Part shown: in pieces, positions 46,768-56,819 of the stretch | Numbering within the stretch: position 1 is the first letter of the stretch | How the letters are laid out: the number at the start of each line of letters is the position of its first letter | Assembly (NCBI RefSeq): GCF_000787575.1 | Contig: NW_012236510.1 | Span: forward strand, 372,001 to 436,000 | Reading direction: 5' to 3' | Length of the DNA: 64,000 nucleotides | Origin: Acytostelium subglobosum LB1 | Taxonomy: Eukaryota; Evosea; Eumycetozoa; Acytosteliales; Acytosteliaceae | Notes under the pieces: model-generated | Database searches by the model: none | Seen by the model: only the letters and a program-made list of their open reading frames with translations | What the model was told of the DNA's origin: nothing | Position numbers and translations under genes: made by a program

Positions 46768-46966
46768 TTTGTTCTTGCTCTCTTTCTATCTATCTGTATT
46801 GTTATATGATTGATTGATTGATGTGAGTGTTTGAATTAGTTAGTGTGTTTGATTGATTGGATGGTCTTGGACCTGGGAAAAGAAATGTTGAAAATATCCG
46901 TTTGACGAAGAAATCGAAGTTTGATGATCACTCATGAACTTCCTTTTCAGTACAAATGATTTGTCC

Positions 46967-47036
46967 TGATTGATCAAGATCTATGATCAAGATATATCAG
47001 TGCACTGAATGATCAAGATATATGATCAAGATATAC
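46967..47036. repeat. GATCAAGAT/GTGCAC repeat, copy 1
   Basis: Four degenerate units of ATGATCAAGATMTAT around a palindrome TCAGTGCACTGA. A 27-bp block (46967-46993) recurs exactly, in reverse complement, within 62573-62634. It lies between the FNIP gene stop and the ERG2 start. Confidence 0.65.
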
Positions 47037-47051
47037 AATCAACAAGGGTAT

Positions 47052-48992
47052 TTATTTGAGTGAGATGATATTGAATGATGTTGGATGGAAAGATGGATTG
47101 AGTAATAATGCTAGGTACTTCTCGGGTATTGACCTGAATGTTAGTTTGACGTACAGGGGTTCACCCTCTGATTTGTAAGTCCACCAAAGTCTAATGTGAT
47201 ATGTTGTTATATGCTGATTGACCGATACCAATTTCTTGAATAGATTTGTAGCATCCTGTATACATTCTCTCTCATCATTCATTGGTGCTTGGAATTTAAG
47301 TGATAAAGTATTGATTGATAATGGCAATAAAGGTATTGTTTCTTTCAATGCTGTTTCAATCCATGTCTCTCTATAAATATGTAAATATTCAACTGACTTT
47401 GGAATAGATCCATAATTCAAATAATTCTTTAAATGTAGCCTCTTCAAACTGTTTGGACATACATGATCCTCGCTCCATACATTAATCCTCAACTCTTCCA
47501 ATCCTTGTGGTAGTGTGCCATCCATCAATTGCAGTTTCCAATTTATATGCTTCAAACGTTTAAGTGAGTTTGGAAGTGTTCCAGGTGCAATGTACTTGGA
47601 GTACTTGTTGCCCAAGTCAAGGTATGTGAGTGACTGTGGTAGTGTACCTTTGGTAAATGGTTGATCATATTCTATAAACACCAAATAAGTGATTGATGAT
47701 GGTAGTGATCCTTCCAACAATGGTTCTTCAAAATCATTACTAAATGTCAATGATTTGAGGCCATTTGGCAGGGTGCCAGGCATCACCATCTTGTTGAAAT
47801 ACTCGCCAAACACAAGTTCAAGCAAGGATGATGGTAGGACGCCATGTCCAATCACATGATCAAACGACCATCCAACGTCGAGATGTGTGAGTGATGTTGG
47901 GAGCACACCTGGAAACAATGGATGATTGAACTCTGATCCAAACTTGAGTGAGGTGATTGATGATGGCAGGGAATATTCATTCAATGGTTGATTAAAGTAT
48001 GAATCCAGAGTCAATGACCTTAGTCCACATGGTAGAGTTCCTTGTTTCAAAGGATGAATATATCGTTTTCCAAAAGTGATTGATTGTAATGATGATGGGA
48101 GTGTGTTTGGCATGATCACTCTCTCAAACAAGTCTCCAAATGTAACATCTGTGAGTGATCCAAGCATACTCAGATCAACATCCTTCGAGAAACAATGACC
48201 AAACTTCAATGTGGCTAGTGATGCCTTGGGCCTGTCCTCGGCCTCGTCCTCGTCCTCATCAACATCCTGATGATTGAAGACTAGTTTGAAAGATATATGA
48301 TGATTGAATGAGTGACCAAATGTAAGTTGAGTGAGTGAGAGCGGTAGTGATCGAATTCCCAATGGATGATCAAAGTAAGTTCCAAAGGTGAGAGTGAGGA
48401 GTGAAGCTGGGATCATTCCGGCCTCAATCTTCTGATTGAACTTTCCTCCGAATACGAGTGATGTTAAAGAGTCTGGCAGCACATTGGCCATCAGTGAGGC
48501 GTTGTACGAATCTCCAAGTATGAGTGATTTGAGTGACGATGGTAATGAACCGATTTGGAACTTTGTGTTGAATGATCGACCCATTGTCAGGGTGATCAAT
48601 GAGTTGGGCAGCGTGCACTTCTTGATCGACTGATTGAACATGTCGCCAAAGGTCAGCATTTGTAGTGTTGTGGGTAGCGTGCGTGGTCTGATCGCCTGAT
48701 TGAACTCCTTGCCCAATGTCAATGAGGTGATGGTCGGCGGGATAGAGCCTGCCCATATAGGTTTGTTATATTGATCGCACAACTTCAATGATTTGTATGA
48801 CTTTGGTATTTGATCTGCTTTGATTGCTGATTTACTTTCCCATATGAATGGTCTGAATATCAAGGTACCATTCATCGACTTGACATATACCCTCCAAACA
48901 TTCCAACAAGTCAATGACATGCATAGTTTATCGATAAAGTATTCAAGTTCTTCTAATATCTTCTTGATTATTACATGAGGTAATGTATCCAT
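47052..48992 (-). CDS. FNIP-repeat protein
   Basis: FNIP repeats are 22-residue leucine-rich-like units expanded in dictyostelids. This single-exon gene encodes 646 residues. The N-terminus (LPHVIIKKILEELEYFIDKL onwards, with SLTCWNVWRVYVKSMN) looks like a degenerate F-box-type helical region. From about residue 70 to 500 there are some 17-19 repeats of the form SLPxSLTxLxFGxxFNxPL, the F-N-x-x-I/L cores being clear (for example KEFNQAIRPRTLP and SEFNHPLFPGVLP). One repeat is interrupted by an acidic insert (DVDEDEDEAEDRPK). The C-terminal 110 residues have no repeats. The role is unknown; such proteins often act in protein-protein contacts, and an F-box would suggest a ubiquitin ligase adaptor. 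A 276-bp gap with no gene follows before the LIM kinase. Confidence 0.93.
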   Translation of the reverse strand: MDTLPHVIIKKILEELEYFIDKLCMSLTCWNVWRVYVKSMNGTLIFRPFIWESKSAIKADQIPKSYKSLKLCDQYNKPIWAGSIPPTITSLTLGKEFNQAIRPRTLPTTLQMLTFGDMFNQSIKKCTLPNSLITLTMGRSFNTKFQIGSLPSSLKSLILGDSYNASLMANVLPDSLTSLVFGGKFNQKIEAGMIPASLLTLTFGTYFDHPLGIRSLPLSLTQLTFGHSFNHHISFKLVFNHQDVDEDEDEAEDRPKASLATLKFGHCFSKDVDLSMLGSLTDVTFGDLFERVIMPNTLPSSLQSITFGKRYIHPLKQGTLPCGLRSLTLDSYFNQPLNEYSLPSSITSLKFGSEFNHPLFPGVLPTSLTHLDVGWSFDHVIGHGVLPSSLLELVFGEYFNKMVMPGTLPNGLKSLTFSNDFEEPLLEGSLPSSITYLVFIEYDQPFTKGTLPQSLTYLDLGNKYSKYIAPGTLPNSLKRLKHINWKLQLMDGTLPQGLEELRINVWSEDHVCPNSLKRLHLKNYLNYGSIPKSVEYLHIYRETWIETALKETIPLLPLSINTLSLKFQAPMNDERECIQDATNLFKKLVSVNQHITTYHIRLWWTYKSEGEPLYVKLTFRSIPEKYLALLLNPSFHPTSFNIISLK

Positions 48993-49268
48993 TCATTCAA
49001 ATGATTAATGGTATATCTTGTTGATTGTGTGTGTTAGCATTAATGATTGATTGATTGATTGAGACTATCCAACTTGATACTTTTGTATCCATAAGCCATC
49101 ACTTTTGATCAGTTTCTGTTGCAATTCTCAGGAAAATAATTATTTTATTTATTATTATTTGATGAGACTGGATGACCAAAAGCCAAAGTGATGGAACTTG
49201 GCGGATAATGAGTAACAATGTCTTTAATAAATTAGGAAACAACTCAACGCAACTCAAAGATAGAGAGT

Positions 49269-51525
49269 CTAGTCCTTCTTTTTGCGACTTCCATTGGGTG
49301 TCAGACTGTTGTTGCGACCGAGTGAGGACGACATACTTGAACCTCCACCGCTGTTCTTCCAATGTACCTCTTGTATCTTTGTAAGTTGTAAACGCACTTC
49401 TTTCATCTTGGGACGCTTCTTTGCCTTGTCCACCCAGCATGCTTTCATCAGCTTGCTCAGGTCACTTGGACAGTCGTTTGGAATGGCTGGTCGCTCACCC
49501 TTTGTCACCATCACTGGTATTGACCAACTGTTAATGCCACTGTAAGGCTCGGTCCTTGTATATATCTCCCAGAGCACTATACCAAATGAGTATACATCAC
49601 ATGACTCTGTGTACGTATCATTTCTAAACACCTCTGGTGCCATCCAACAACTTGTACCAAGGTTCAACGTCATCTGCTTTGACAAATCAATCGATCTCGA
49701 TGTACCAAAGTCAATCACCTTTGCCTTTATATCATTGGCGATCAGTACATTGCCACTACATTGGTTTGAGTTGTGTTAATACGTGTCGCTGGCTCCATCT
49801 ACCTTGGTCTCGCCTGATGACATACCTCTTGAGGTCACGATGAATGATACCATGTGAATGAAGGTATTCCATGGCATTGGCTACATCGATGGCTATTGAG
49901 AGCTTCAATGAGTAGGGTAACTCAATATCTTTGTTCAACAGGATGTCTCTCAGACTGCCCTTGGCCACCAACTCGCTAACATGGAACAGGTACGACACCT
50001 TCTCAGTGTTGGCGCCATAGAACTTGGTGAAGCATTCATGTTCCAGAAGTCTAGAGAAGGTGTCAGTCAGTCATCGGAAGTGATTGATTGAGTGAATAAG
50101 TGATGATGTACATACCCCATGATGGCCACCTCTCTGTCAAACTCTTGTCGACTGAAGCATATGTTCTCCTCGCAGTAGACTTTGACGGCGACGTCGATGC
50201 CGCGATAGACTCCTTTGTAGACTTTGCCAGAGGCACCAGCGGCGATTAGGTCACCAAGTACCACCTCGTTGGAAGGTATCTCATTGTACACTTTGATGTT
50301 GTTCTCTAGGACGTTGGAGACTATCTCGTCGAATGTCTGATACCTTAACAACTCACCAAGTGTCTTGCCATTGATTAATGCCCTACCTCCTGCAGTTGTG
50401 GACTGTGCTGGTAACGGTGTTATGGACGCCATATCGAACACTGGTGCACCAGTTGGGTTGGTCGCCCTGGACCATGTACCAGATGATGAGCTACCAATAC
50501 TGCTGGTTGAACTTCTTCTTGAAGTTGTCGGTGATGAGTTTGTCGATGATGGAGTAGATGAAGGTGACAACATTGGTGATCCATTATTATTGTTGTTATT
50601 GTTGTTGATTGGTGATGTAATTGCAGAGGATGGTGATGGATCACTAAGTATTATGGTACATGTAGGAGTAGGAGTTGTAGTTGTTGTTGTTGATGTTGAT
50701 GTTGATGTTGAAGTGGTTGATGTATCTGGTATTGGAGAAGTGGTCAATGGCTCAGACAATGGAGACAAGGTAGGTGTTGGAGTTTGTGATGATGGTTCAG
50801 TGATTGTAATGGGTGTCTGTTTCTGTGGCTGTGGCTGAGGTTGTACCTGTACCTGTGGTGGCTGTGGCTGTGGCGGTAGCTGTGGCTGTGTCTGTGGCTG
50901 TGTCTGAGTTGGCTGTGGCTGAGGTTGAGTTGGTTGTGTCTTTGGCTCTGGTATAGTCTTTGCCTGAGTCTCTGGAGACTGTGGCTGTGGCTGTGGCTTT
51001 GGTTGTTGTGGCTGTGTCTGAGTTGGCTGTGGTTGAGGAGATGGTTGTGTTTTAGGCTGAGGTGGAGATGGAAGTGCATCACAATCATCACACATGAATT
51101 TATTGTTGGTAAAGAAGTATCCACCTTCGATTGGTAAGGTACACTATATATATATGAGGACTGGCAATGTTAGATACCTCCTCATCTAAGATGGTGAGTG
51201 GCCATCAGTGATCGCGACTTACATAATCACATATGAAACATTCTGCATGGTATGACTTGTCACGAGACTTGATTGATGTGTCCAGGATCACATTGGTACA
51301 TCTGGCACATTTAAGTCCGTACAGGTCCAACTCGCATGGATCACACAACAACTTTCCATCTCTAAAGAAGAATGAATCCAATGATGACTTGCAATTACTA
51401 CAAACAAAACAATGTTCATGGAATAGTCTACCCTTGGATGTAACCTTTGGTGTATTCCTCAATATCTCCAATTTACAACATGTACATGTTGTTGTAGTTG
51501 TCGGTGTTGTAACTGTTGTTGTCAT
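49269..51525 (-). CDS. LIM-domain protein kinase (TKL/LISK-like)
   Basis: Four exons (51223-51525, 50116-51143, 49826-50050, 49269-49755), phases 0, 2, 2, give 680 residues. Two LIM zinc fingers open the protein: CTCCKLEI, HEHCFVCSNC, CDPC, then CARCTNVI, HAECFICDYC (completed by splicing) and CDDC. The middle 200 residues are P/Q runs (QPQPQ, TQTQ) and S/T/N runs. The kinase domain follows from about residue 385: AAGASGKVYKGVYRG, VAVKVYCEE, HRDLKSGNVLIAND (HRDLKSxN form), IDFGTSRS, WMAPEVFRNDTY, and RPKMKEV at the end. All catalytic residues are present. The LIM-kinase order resembles animal LIMK, which phosphorylates cofilin and controls actin, and dictyostelid LISK-type kinases; the cofilin link is inference. 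A short basic RKKKD tail ends the protein. Confidence 0.93.
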
Positions 51526-51999
51526 TGTTGTATTATTATTATTATGTACAAATAAATAAGTAGTAAATGTAGTAAGTAAATGATGATAATGATGTTGTTG
51601 TTGATGATGATGTGGACTTTGATCGGTTGATCATTGCCAGATCATACTCATCAATCGATCCATCAAACATCCATCCATCCCTCACTCAAACGCTAAATTT
51701 GAACTGTTGGTGCGGGGTGCACACCAAAAGTGATGGTTCAGGCCTCAAGCCCTTGTGGGTGTCGTTTCATCACGATCAAAACCCAATCGAGACATCTCCA
51801 AGGAGAGTTTCTGAAACACCAAACTACACCTGGGTTGCGCAGAATTGAGTAAGAGGGAAAGCCATCAAAGCCTCATGCCCTGTTTGATCGAATGATTGAT
51901 GACTTTGGTGATGATTGGTGATTGGAGATTGGTGATTGGTGATTGGTGATGGTTTATATTGATTGGTTACTTTCACTCGAGTGCAAGTTCAGTTCGGGC
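51526..51999. other. Intergenic region between LIM kinase and STRAP genes
   Basis: Apart from the GATTGGT tandem repeat it holds only simple repeats and unique sequence. I see no gene. Confidence 0.5.
51913..51947. repeat. 7-bp tandem repeat GATTGGT, five units
   Basis: Five head-to-tail units, the second with A at the last base. It lies 3' of the STRAP gene. Confidence 0.8.
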
Positions 52000-53154
52000 C
52001 TACAACCATATTCTGATTGTTCCATCGACTGAGCCTGATGCGAATGATTGTCCGTCGGGTGAGTACCGACAGCAGTTCACTGGTCCGTGATGTCCCTTGT
52101 TGACTTCGATCTCGTGTCCAGTGTTAAAATCGTAGACGTGTACCCAAAAGTCGCTTCCACCTGCAATGAACTTTGAGTTGTCTGGATGTAACGATGCGCA
52201 GTTGACTTCAAACGGCAGTGAATATACTTTGAGTGGATGGAATCTATATGTGTTGTTGAAGTTTGTTAGCCATCAGATTGGTCGATTGATTGATTGGTTG
52301 TGTGGTCTACATACGTTGCAGCGTCCCAGAAGGTTATCTCGGCTCCTGCTGTGGTGATCAAATACTTCTTGTCCTTGCTGAACTCCATGGAAGAGATGGG
52401 TGCTTTGGCACACAGTGCCATGTGAGTGCCCGCTCGAAGATCCATTATCCTGATGATTTCATCGCCACCTCCACTCAGCACTACGTCGTCGTTGTACGCG
52501 CTCCACATGGCTGCCTTTATCATACTCTGATGGCCTGGTATCTGGAGAAGAGGTTCGTTCGGCTTCTCCAAGTCGTATATTCTCAATATCTTATCTCCTC
52601 CTCCTGTCACTATTCTGTTTCCAAACTGATTGATTGGTTGGTTAGTTGATCCTGAATGTTATGTTGGATATCTTGATCGCCTTACTCTGGAGAAGTCCGC
52701 TGTCTTTACAATCGATTGATGTTCGAAGGTGTGTAGCTCTGTTCCGTTCAATGTATCCCATAGTTTACTTGAATGATTGATTGGGCATGGTGTGCAATGA
52801 AGTGAGTGAGATGTTCAATCAATCAATCAATCAGTATGTTCTATCTGTTCTTACACTGTATAATCTGCTGATGCTGTCAATGCCTGTGTCGCGTTGTTGT
52901 TGAATCTTGAAGACCATACAGCACCCTTATGGCCTTCGAATGTACCTATCCAATCTCCATTGTTTCCATCCCTCAGCATTGGCTTTCCATCTGTTTAATT
53001 GATTGTTAGAAATGGTCGCCTGTCACCAAATGGAAGTTGTCGGGTACCTACCTAAGCAAGCTGATATAATGAATAGTCCATCTGAACTCTCATTGCTATA
53101 TGCCAAGTCTGATACAGGTCGAGAATGACCAGAGCATATCAATGGTTGTTTCAT
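52000..53154 (-). CDS. strap: STRAP-like WD40 protein (UNRIP)
   Basis: Human STRAP is part of the SMN complex that assembles spliceosomal snRNPs and also binds TGF-beta receptors and translation factors. Five exons (53052-53154, 52855-52990, 52686-52767, 52315-52625, 52000-52243), phases 1, 2, 0, 2, give 291 residues, about 60 fewer than human because the C-terminal tail is missing. Start [20 protein letters not shown] aligns directly to human STRAP. Conserved blocks: [72 protein letters not shown], and [19 protein letters not shown]. Seven WD-type blades can be counted; the last ends in IRIWL at the stop. Intron repeats are TTGA in minus orientation. Cytosolic adaptor, not an enzyme. Confidence 0.94.
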
Positions 53155-53820
53155 CGTATATGTATGGTATGTATGTATTTATGTATGTAATATATATATT
53201 ATTGTTGTTATATATATAATGGTAATAAGATCTATATGATTAGATTACTAGAAATACAATGGTAGTAGTTGTAGTGATGATAATAAGTGAGTCGCAATGT
53301 ATACTAGTGTGATTGATTGATTGATTGTTAATTGTCGATTATGATTGCTATTGTGATTGTGATTGTGATTGTGATTATGATCGATTGTAAGTATGTTGAC
53401 TATGATTATTACAACAATGTATAAATATAATATATATATATATATAATGAATGATATATAAATAAAGAATAGAGATAAGATTATATATTTATAAAGTGAG
53501 ATAGACAGAGAAATGATGAAGAAGGATGTTGATGAAACGAGTGACAGAGCCACGATTGAACACGCACTTTGCAACAACAAACATTAAATTTAATTTGCGA
53601 CGACTTCGAAGTCGACCTCATCATTCTCCATCATTTCGGGTTATTGTGTCGTCTTGTTTGATTGATTGATCAACTGAACGAGTGAATGAATGAACGAATG
53701 AATGAGCGAATGATAATGAACATCATGATCAGTACTGAGGTGATGGACGGACAGACAGACTTTGGATATATATGATAGAGACTGCGCAGTCATCTAATTA
53801 GATGACTTAGGAAAGGAATG
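53155..53820. other. Intergenic region between STRAP and thymidine kinase genes
   Basis: AT-rich with TATATA runs (53190-53220, 53434-53455), a GATTGT repeat (53343-53380) and a minus frame at 53248-53580 that is only low-complexity I/Y/L translation. No gene is supported. Confidence 0.5.
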
Positions 53821-54610
53821 CTATGGTTTGGATGATGCTGGTGGCTTGTAATCAGAATGGTAACACTCTCTACACACAGAGATATACTTGTCAGCTCCAC
53901 CTATAAGTTCAACGCGATCGTCTTGTACTATTCTCTTGGAGAATGGTGCATCTTTGAAACAGATCATACAGACTGCCGACAACTTGGTGACCATCTCAGA
54001 CTTGGGCACCAGGTCGAGCACTGTACCAAATGGATTCCTCTGGAATGTTCCATCCAATGCTGCTACAATCACAGTCTTTCCATTGTTTGCCAACTCTTCA
54101 CTAAAGGGTACTACATCTGTGAACTATCATGTTGTTGTTGTTGTTGTTGTTAGCATGGGCCAGGGCATAGTGATCGTCATATCTACATACGAACTGTCCT
54201 TCATCGATACCAATGACATCATAGTCTTTAACATGTAAGCGTGCCTCTTCCAATTTAGTACAAGGCAGAGCAGTGTAGTTCAATCTGATTGAGTGTGTCA
54301 GTCAGTTAGCGGGAACAACTACAACCCATAGGCGGGCGCTCATACTTACTTATCATGAGTAAATAGTATATTATCTTGAGTCTCTCCTCCATTGTATCTT
54401 GTATCTCTACTGTATTTTATGACCAGACACTTCTTGTTTGCAAAGTTGAACCTCTTTATCCTTCTAATAAGCTCTGTAGTCTGTCGTCATGGTACTAAGT
54501 ACTTTGAGCTTGACCTCTTCAACTTCGAACGACTACCTTGTTCATACCTTTCCACTAAACATCGGTCCCAAGATGACCTGTATCTTTCCAAATACTCTCT
54601 GCATTGTCAT
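53821..54610 (-). CDS. tk1: Thymidine kinase (TK1 type)
   Basis: Phosphorylates thymidine to dTMP in the nucleotide salvage pathway. Four exons (54548-54610, 54350-54480, 54191-54284, 53821-54123), phases 0, 2, 0, give 196 residues, normal for this cytosolic family. Family marks: P-loop [15 protein letters not shown] (intron 1 falls exactly after the lysine), [25 protein letters not shown] region, catalytic glutamate in IDEGQFF (intron 3 lies inside it), [19 protein letters not shown], and the zinc lasso CMIC...CREC with the substrate loop between. The first ATG at 54610 gives [10 protein letters not shown]; an ATG two codons later is also possible. This gene was assembled from four short exons and the joins restore the family sequence exactly. 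Confidence 0.94.
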
Positions 54611-54818
54611 TGTATGTGTAATTATAATTGTAGTTGTAGTTGTAGTTGTGATCAATGAATGACGAATGATGACATAATTTCAGTGAATATCATTTTCCTG
54701 TCATGAGCCAATGATGAGAACTTGTATCTCTCTTTTGGGTTAACTGTACATATGTATATGTTGGTAGATAGGTAGACTTTATCCATCTATCCATCCAACA
54801 ATCCTAGCTTTGATACTT

Positions 54819-55046
54819 TTATTCTTGAGGTGGACAAGATCTCTTATAAAAGATTGAATGTTTAACAAAGTATCTATTGTTTGGTAGTAGCCATGTGAAT
54901 ATATAAAAGACCAACTCGGACATGGCCATCAGTAGGAATATAACAAAGAATAGTATAGCAGCTACTGCAGTCCATCCTATAATAAATATAAATATATTGA
55001 TCACTATCCTATAAATAAAATATAATACTATTGACTCTGTAGTCAT
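54819..55046 (-). CDS. Possible small membrane protein (75 residues)
   Basis: Open frame starting MTTESIVLYFIYRIVIN and holding two strongly hydrophobic runs: IFIFIIGWTAVAAILFFVIF and LLMAMSELVFYIFTWLL, ending in a short basic tail (KHSIFYKRSCPPQE). No family is recognised. The coding sequence is AT-rich and has no intron; it could be a chance frame. In its favour: a sensible ATG, hydrophobic helices with a polar C-terminus, an AT-rich upstream flank, and a gap of just over 200 bp between the TK start and its stop. Two TTTATAG/TATTATAG strings within it could also be splice acceptors, so the N-terminus is uncertain. Confidence 0.45.
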   Translation of the reverse strand: MTTESIVLYFIYRIVINIFIFIIGWTAVAAILFFVIFLLMAMSELVFYIFTWLLPNNRYFVKHSIFYKRSCPPQE

Positions 55047-55634
55047 ACTATCTCCAACTTATTTAATTATGATTGATTGATTATGGTTAATGTAAGTGTA
55101 TATATATATAAACTAATATCAATATGATATTATAACCTACTTATATCCATTTGATCCACACTTGTGAATAATTCCTTAATAATAAATGACATTATTACTT
55201 AATCAATCATTAATACCTATATATATATCTATATTCTGTTGTTGTGATAATCTAATCAAATAGAGTAATGAGATCCTTCTATGGAAAGTGATGTATGTGT
55301 CTATAACACATTAATGACTGATTGAGTGCACTGAATCAATCACCTCCAACCCACATACCCACATAAACACACTTATCCATTCTGATCAATCAATCATACA
55401 CACAATCCTACTCACTACAAATAAGGGCAAAGTCAGAAGTGAAGCCACTATACTCTATTCACTCTCCAATCACTCTTAGGTGACTCAGTCATCATCATTA
55501 TGTATAATTCCCATCCAATACAAATAATAATGATACAAATAACTAAATAAATGTAAGTAGAGGACGGTATGACTAAAGTCGGATTGACCTGTTTCCAATG
55601 AAGCCACAAGGCCTGGAAACAAAGTCTTTTTTAT
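55047..55634. other. Intergenic region between small membrane gene and dgcA
   Basis: Mostly AT-rich DNA with TATATATA at 55103 and 55219 and CACAATCC-type sequence near 55400. A GAGTGCACTGAATC string at 55325-55338 resembles the palindrome of the GTGCAC repeat. I see no gene. Confidence 0.5.
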
Positions 55635-56819
55635 TCATATAATACAACATGGATTCAGCTGCTGCTTGTCTTTGACAAAGTAGCTGATGGTAGTCGATTC
55701 ACAACGGCTTCTCTTCATCTGGTACATCTTATCGTCGGCATTCTTGATGATTAAATCCATACATTCATGATCGGACTTTTGGAAGATCACTCCTCCATAG
55801 CTGATTGAAATCTGGATGTTGACATTGCCGCCCAGTGCATAGGGAGTGGCAGTCAACTGCTGGATGTACTCGCGGATGAAGCTGTCGGCGCTCTCCACCG
55901 AAGAGATGTTCCTGGCTACGATGAGGAACTCATCGCCAGACAAACGAATTGGCATGCAGTCATTGCATTGGTACTGCTGAAGACGAGTCGAAAGGTTCTT
56001 CAGCAGGGCGTCTCCGCTCTCATGTCCATAAGTGTCGTTGACCAACTTGAACTTGTCGACATCAAGGAAGAACAGGGCACTGACCGCAGCTCCATCACTG
56101 ACACCCGAGCAGAACTTTTGTATCTTGTTGGTCAACTGGTACCTGTTCTGGAGGCCAGTCAAAGGGTCGTGAGTGAGGCTATGCTTCAATCGCTTGATCT
56201 CCAACTCCTGCTGAGTGATGTCCACGACGACGCCCTTGAACGAGCGACTGGCCGAGTCGAAAGTGCCAGTGAATCTAAACTTCTTGTCGCAAGAGGTCTT
56301 GACAATGACCGTGCCGCCCTGTCCGCTAACCAAAGATGACTTGAGCAACTCCTGCTCCAGTGTGACTGGGTCCAAACCAAGTTGAGAGCAAAAGGTACCA
56401 ATGTGCGTCTGGCTGGCAACCTCGGCGTCGGATGAGGTGCCGCGGACAGCAGAGCAGCCATTGCCACCTGCCAAGAAGGTCTTGACAATGCTGTGAAGAT
56501 TGTCAAAGCTGATCTCGATGAACATCAAGTCGGGTGGTGATAGGTGCAGTATTTCCTTGATTGTGGAGGAGTAGTGAGATAGTAGGCGCTCGCGGCGATA
56601 TATAATGTACAGTAATAATGCTATGATACATAATGGCCAGACACTATTGGAGCCAGCCAACGATGAAGATGACGACTGATTATAATGTAGGTAATTGTGA
56701 TGATTGATTTGTTGTTGTGATTGCTGTTGTTGTTGTTGGACCTGGTATTGGTATGGTGATTGGGTTGGCACAAAGACCATCCAGGCAAAGGAATAGATGT
56801 CATCGATTATTTCCATCAT
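55635..56819 (-). CDS. dgcA: DgcA-like diguanylate cyclase (GGDEF domain)
   Basis: In D. discoideum DgcA makes cyclic di-GMP from two GTP at the slug tip and this signal induces stalk cells. Single exon, 394 residues. A Q/N/S-rich N-terminus precedes one membrane segment (VWPLCIIALLLYIIYRRERL, residues 60-79). A PAS-like region (IVKTFLAGGNGCSAVRGT up to about 210) leads into the GGDEF domain: LTHDPLTGLQNRYQLTNKI (216 onwards), ALFFLDVDKFKLVNDTYGH with the metal-binding aspartates near 253, and the catalytic RLSGDEFLIVARN (SGDEF at 294-298). S replaces the first glycine, which active cyclases tolerate. The protein ends PCCII, a CaaX-like or palmitoylated end, in addition to the N-terminal membrane segment. 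The name assumes one GGDEF protein per dictyostelid genome, which I recall for D. discoideum. Confidence 0.9.
   Translation of the reverse strand: MMEIIDDIYSFAWMVFVPTQSPYQYQVQQQQQQSQQQINHHNYLHYNQSSSSSLAGSNSVWPLCIIALLLYIIYRRERLLSHYSSTIKEILHLSPPDLMFIEISFDNLHSIVKTFLAGGNGCSAVRGTSSDAEVASQTHIGTFCSQLGLDPVTLEQELLKSSLVSGQGGTVIVKTSCDKKFRFTGTFDSASRSFKGVVVDITQQELEIKRLKHSLTHDPLTGLQNRYQLTNKIQKFCSGVSDGAAVSALFFLDVDKFKLVNDTYGHESGDALLKNLSTRLQQYQCNDCMPIRLSGDEFLIVARNISSVESADSFIREYIQQLTATPYALGGNVNIQISISYGGVIFQKSDHECMDLIIKNADDKMYQMKRSRCESTTISYFVKDKQQLNPCCII

Noticed and set aside
46096-46809. 237-codon open frame antisense to the ERG2 gene
   Set aside because: Same cause, GC-rich third positions of a certain gene on the other strand.
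53606-53625. Palindrome CGACTTCGAAGTCG
   Set aside because: Several 14-bp palindromes are expected by chance.
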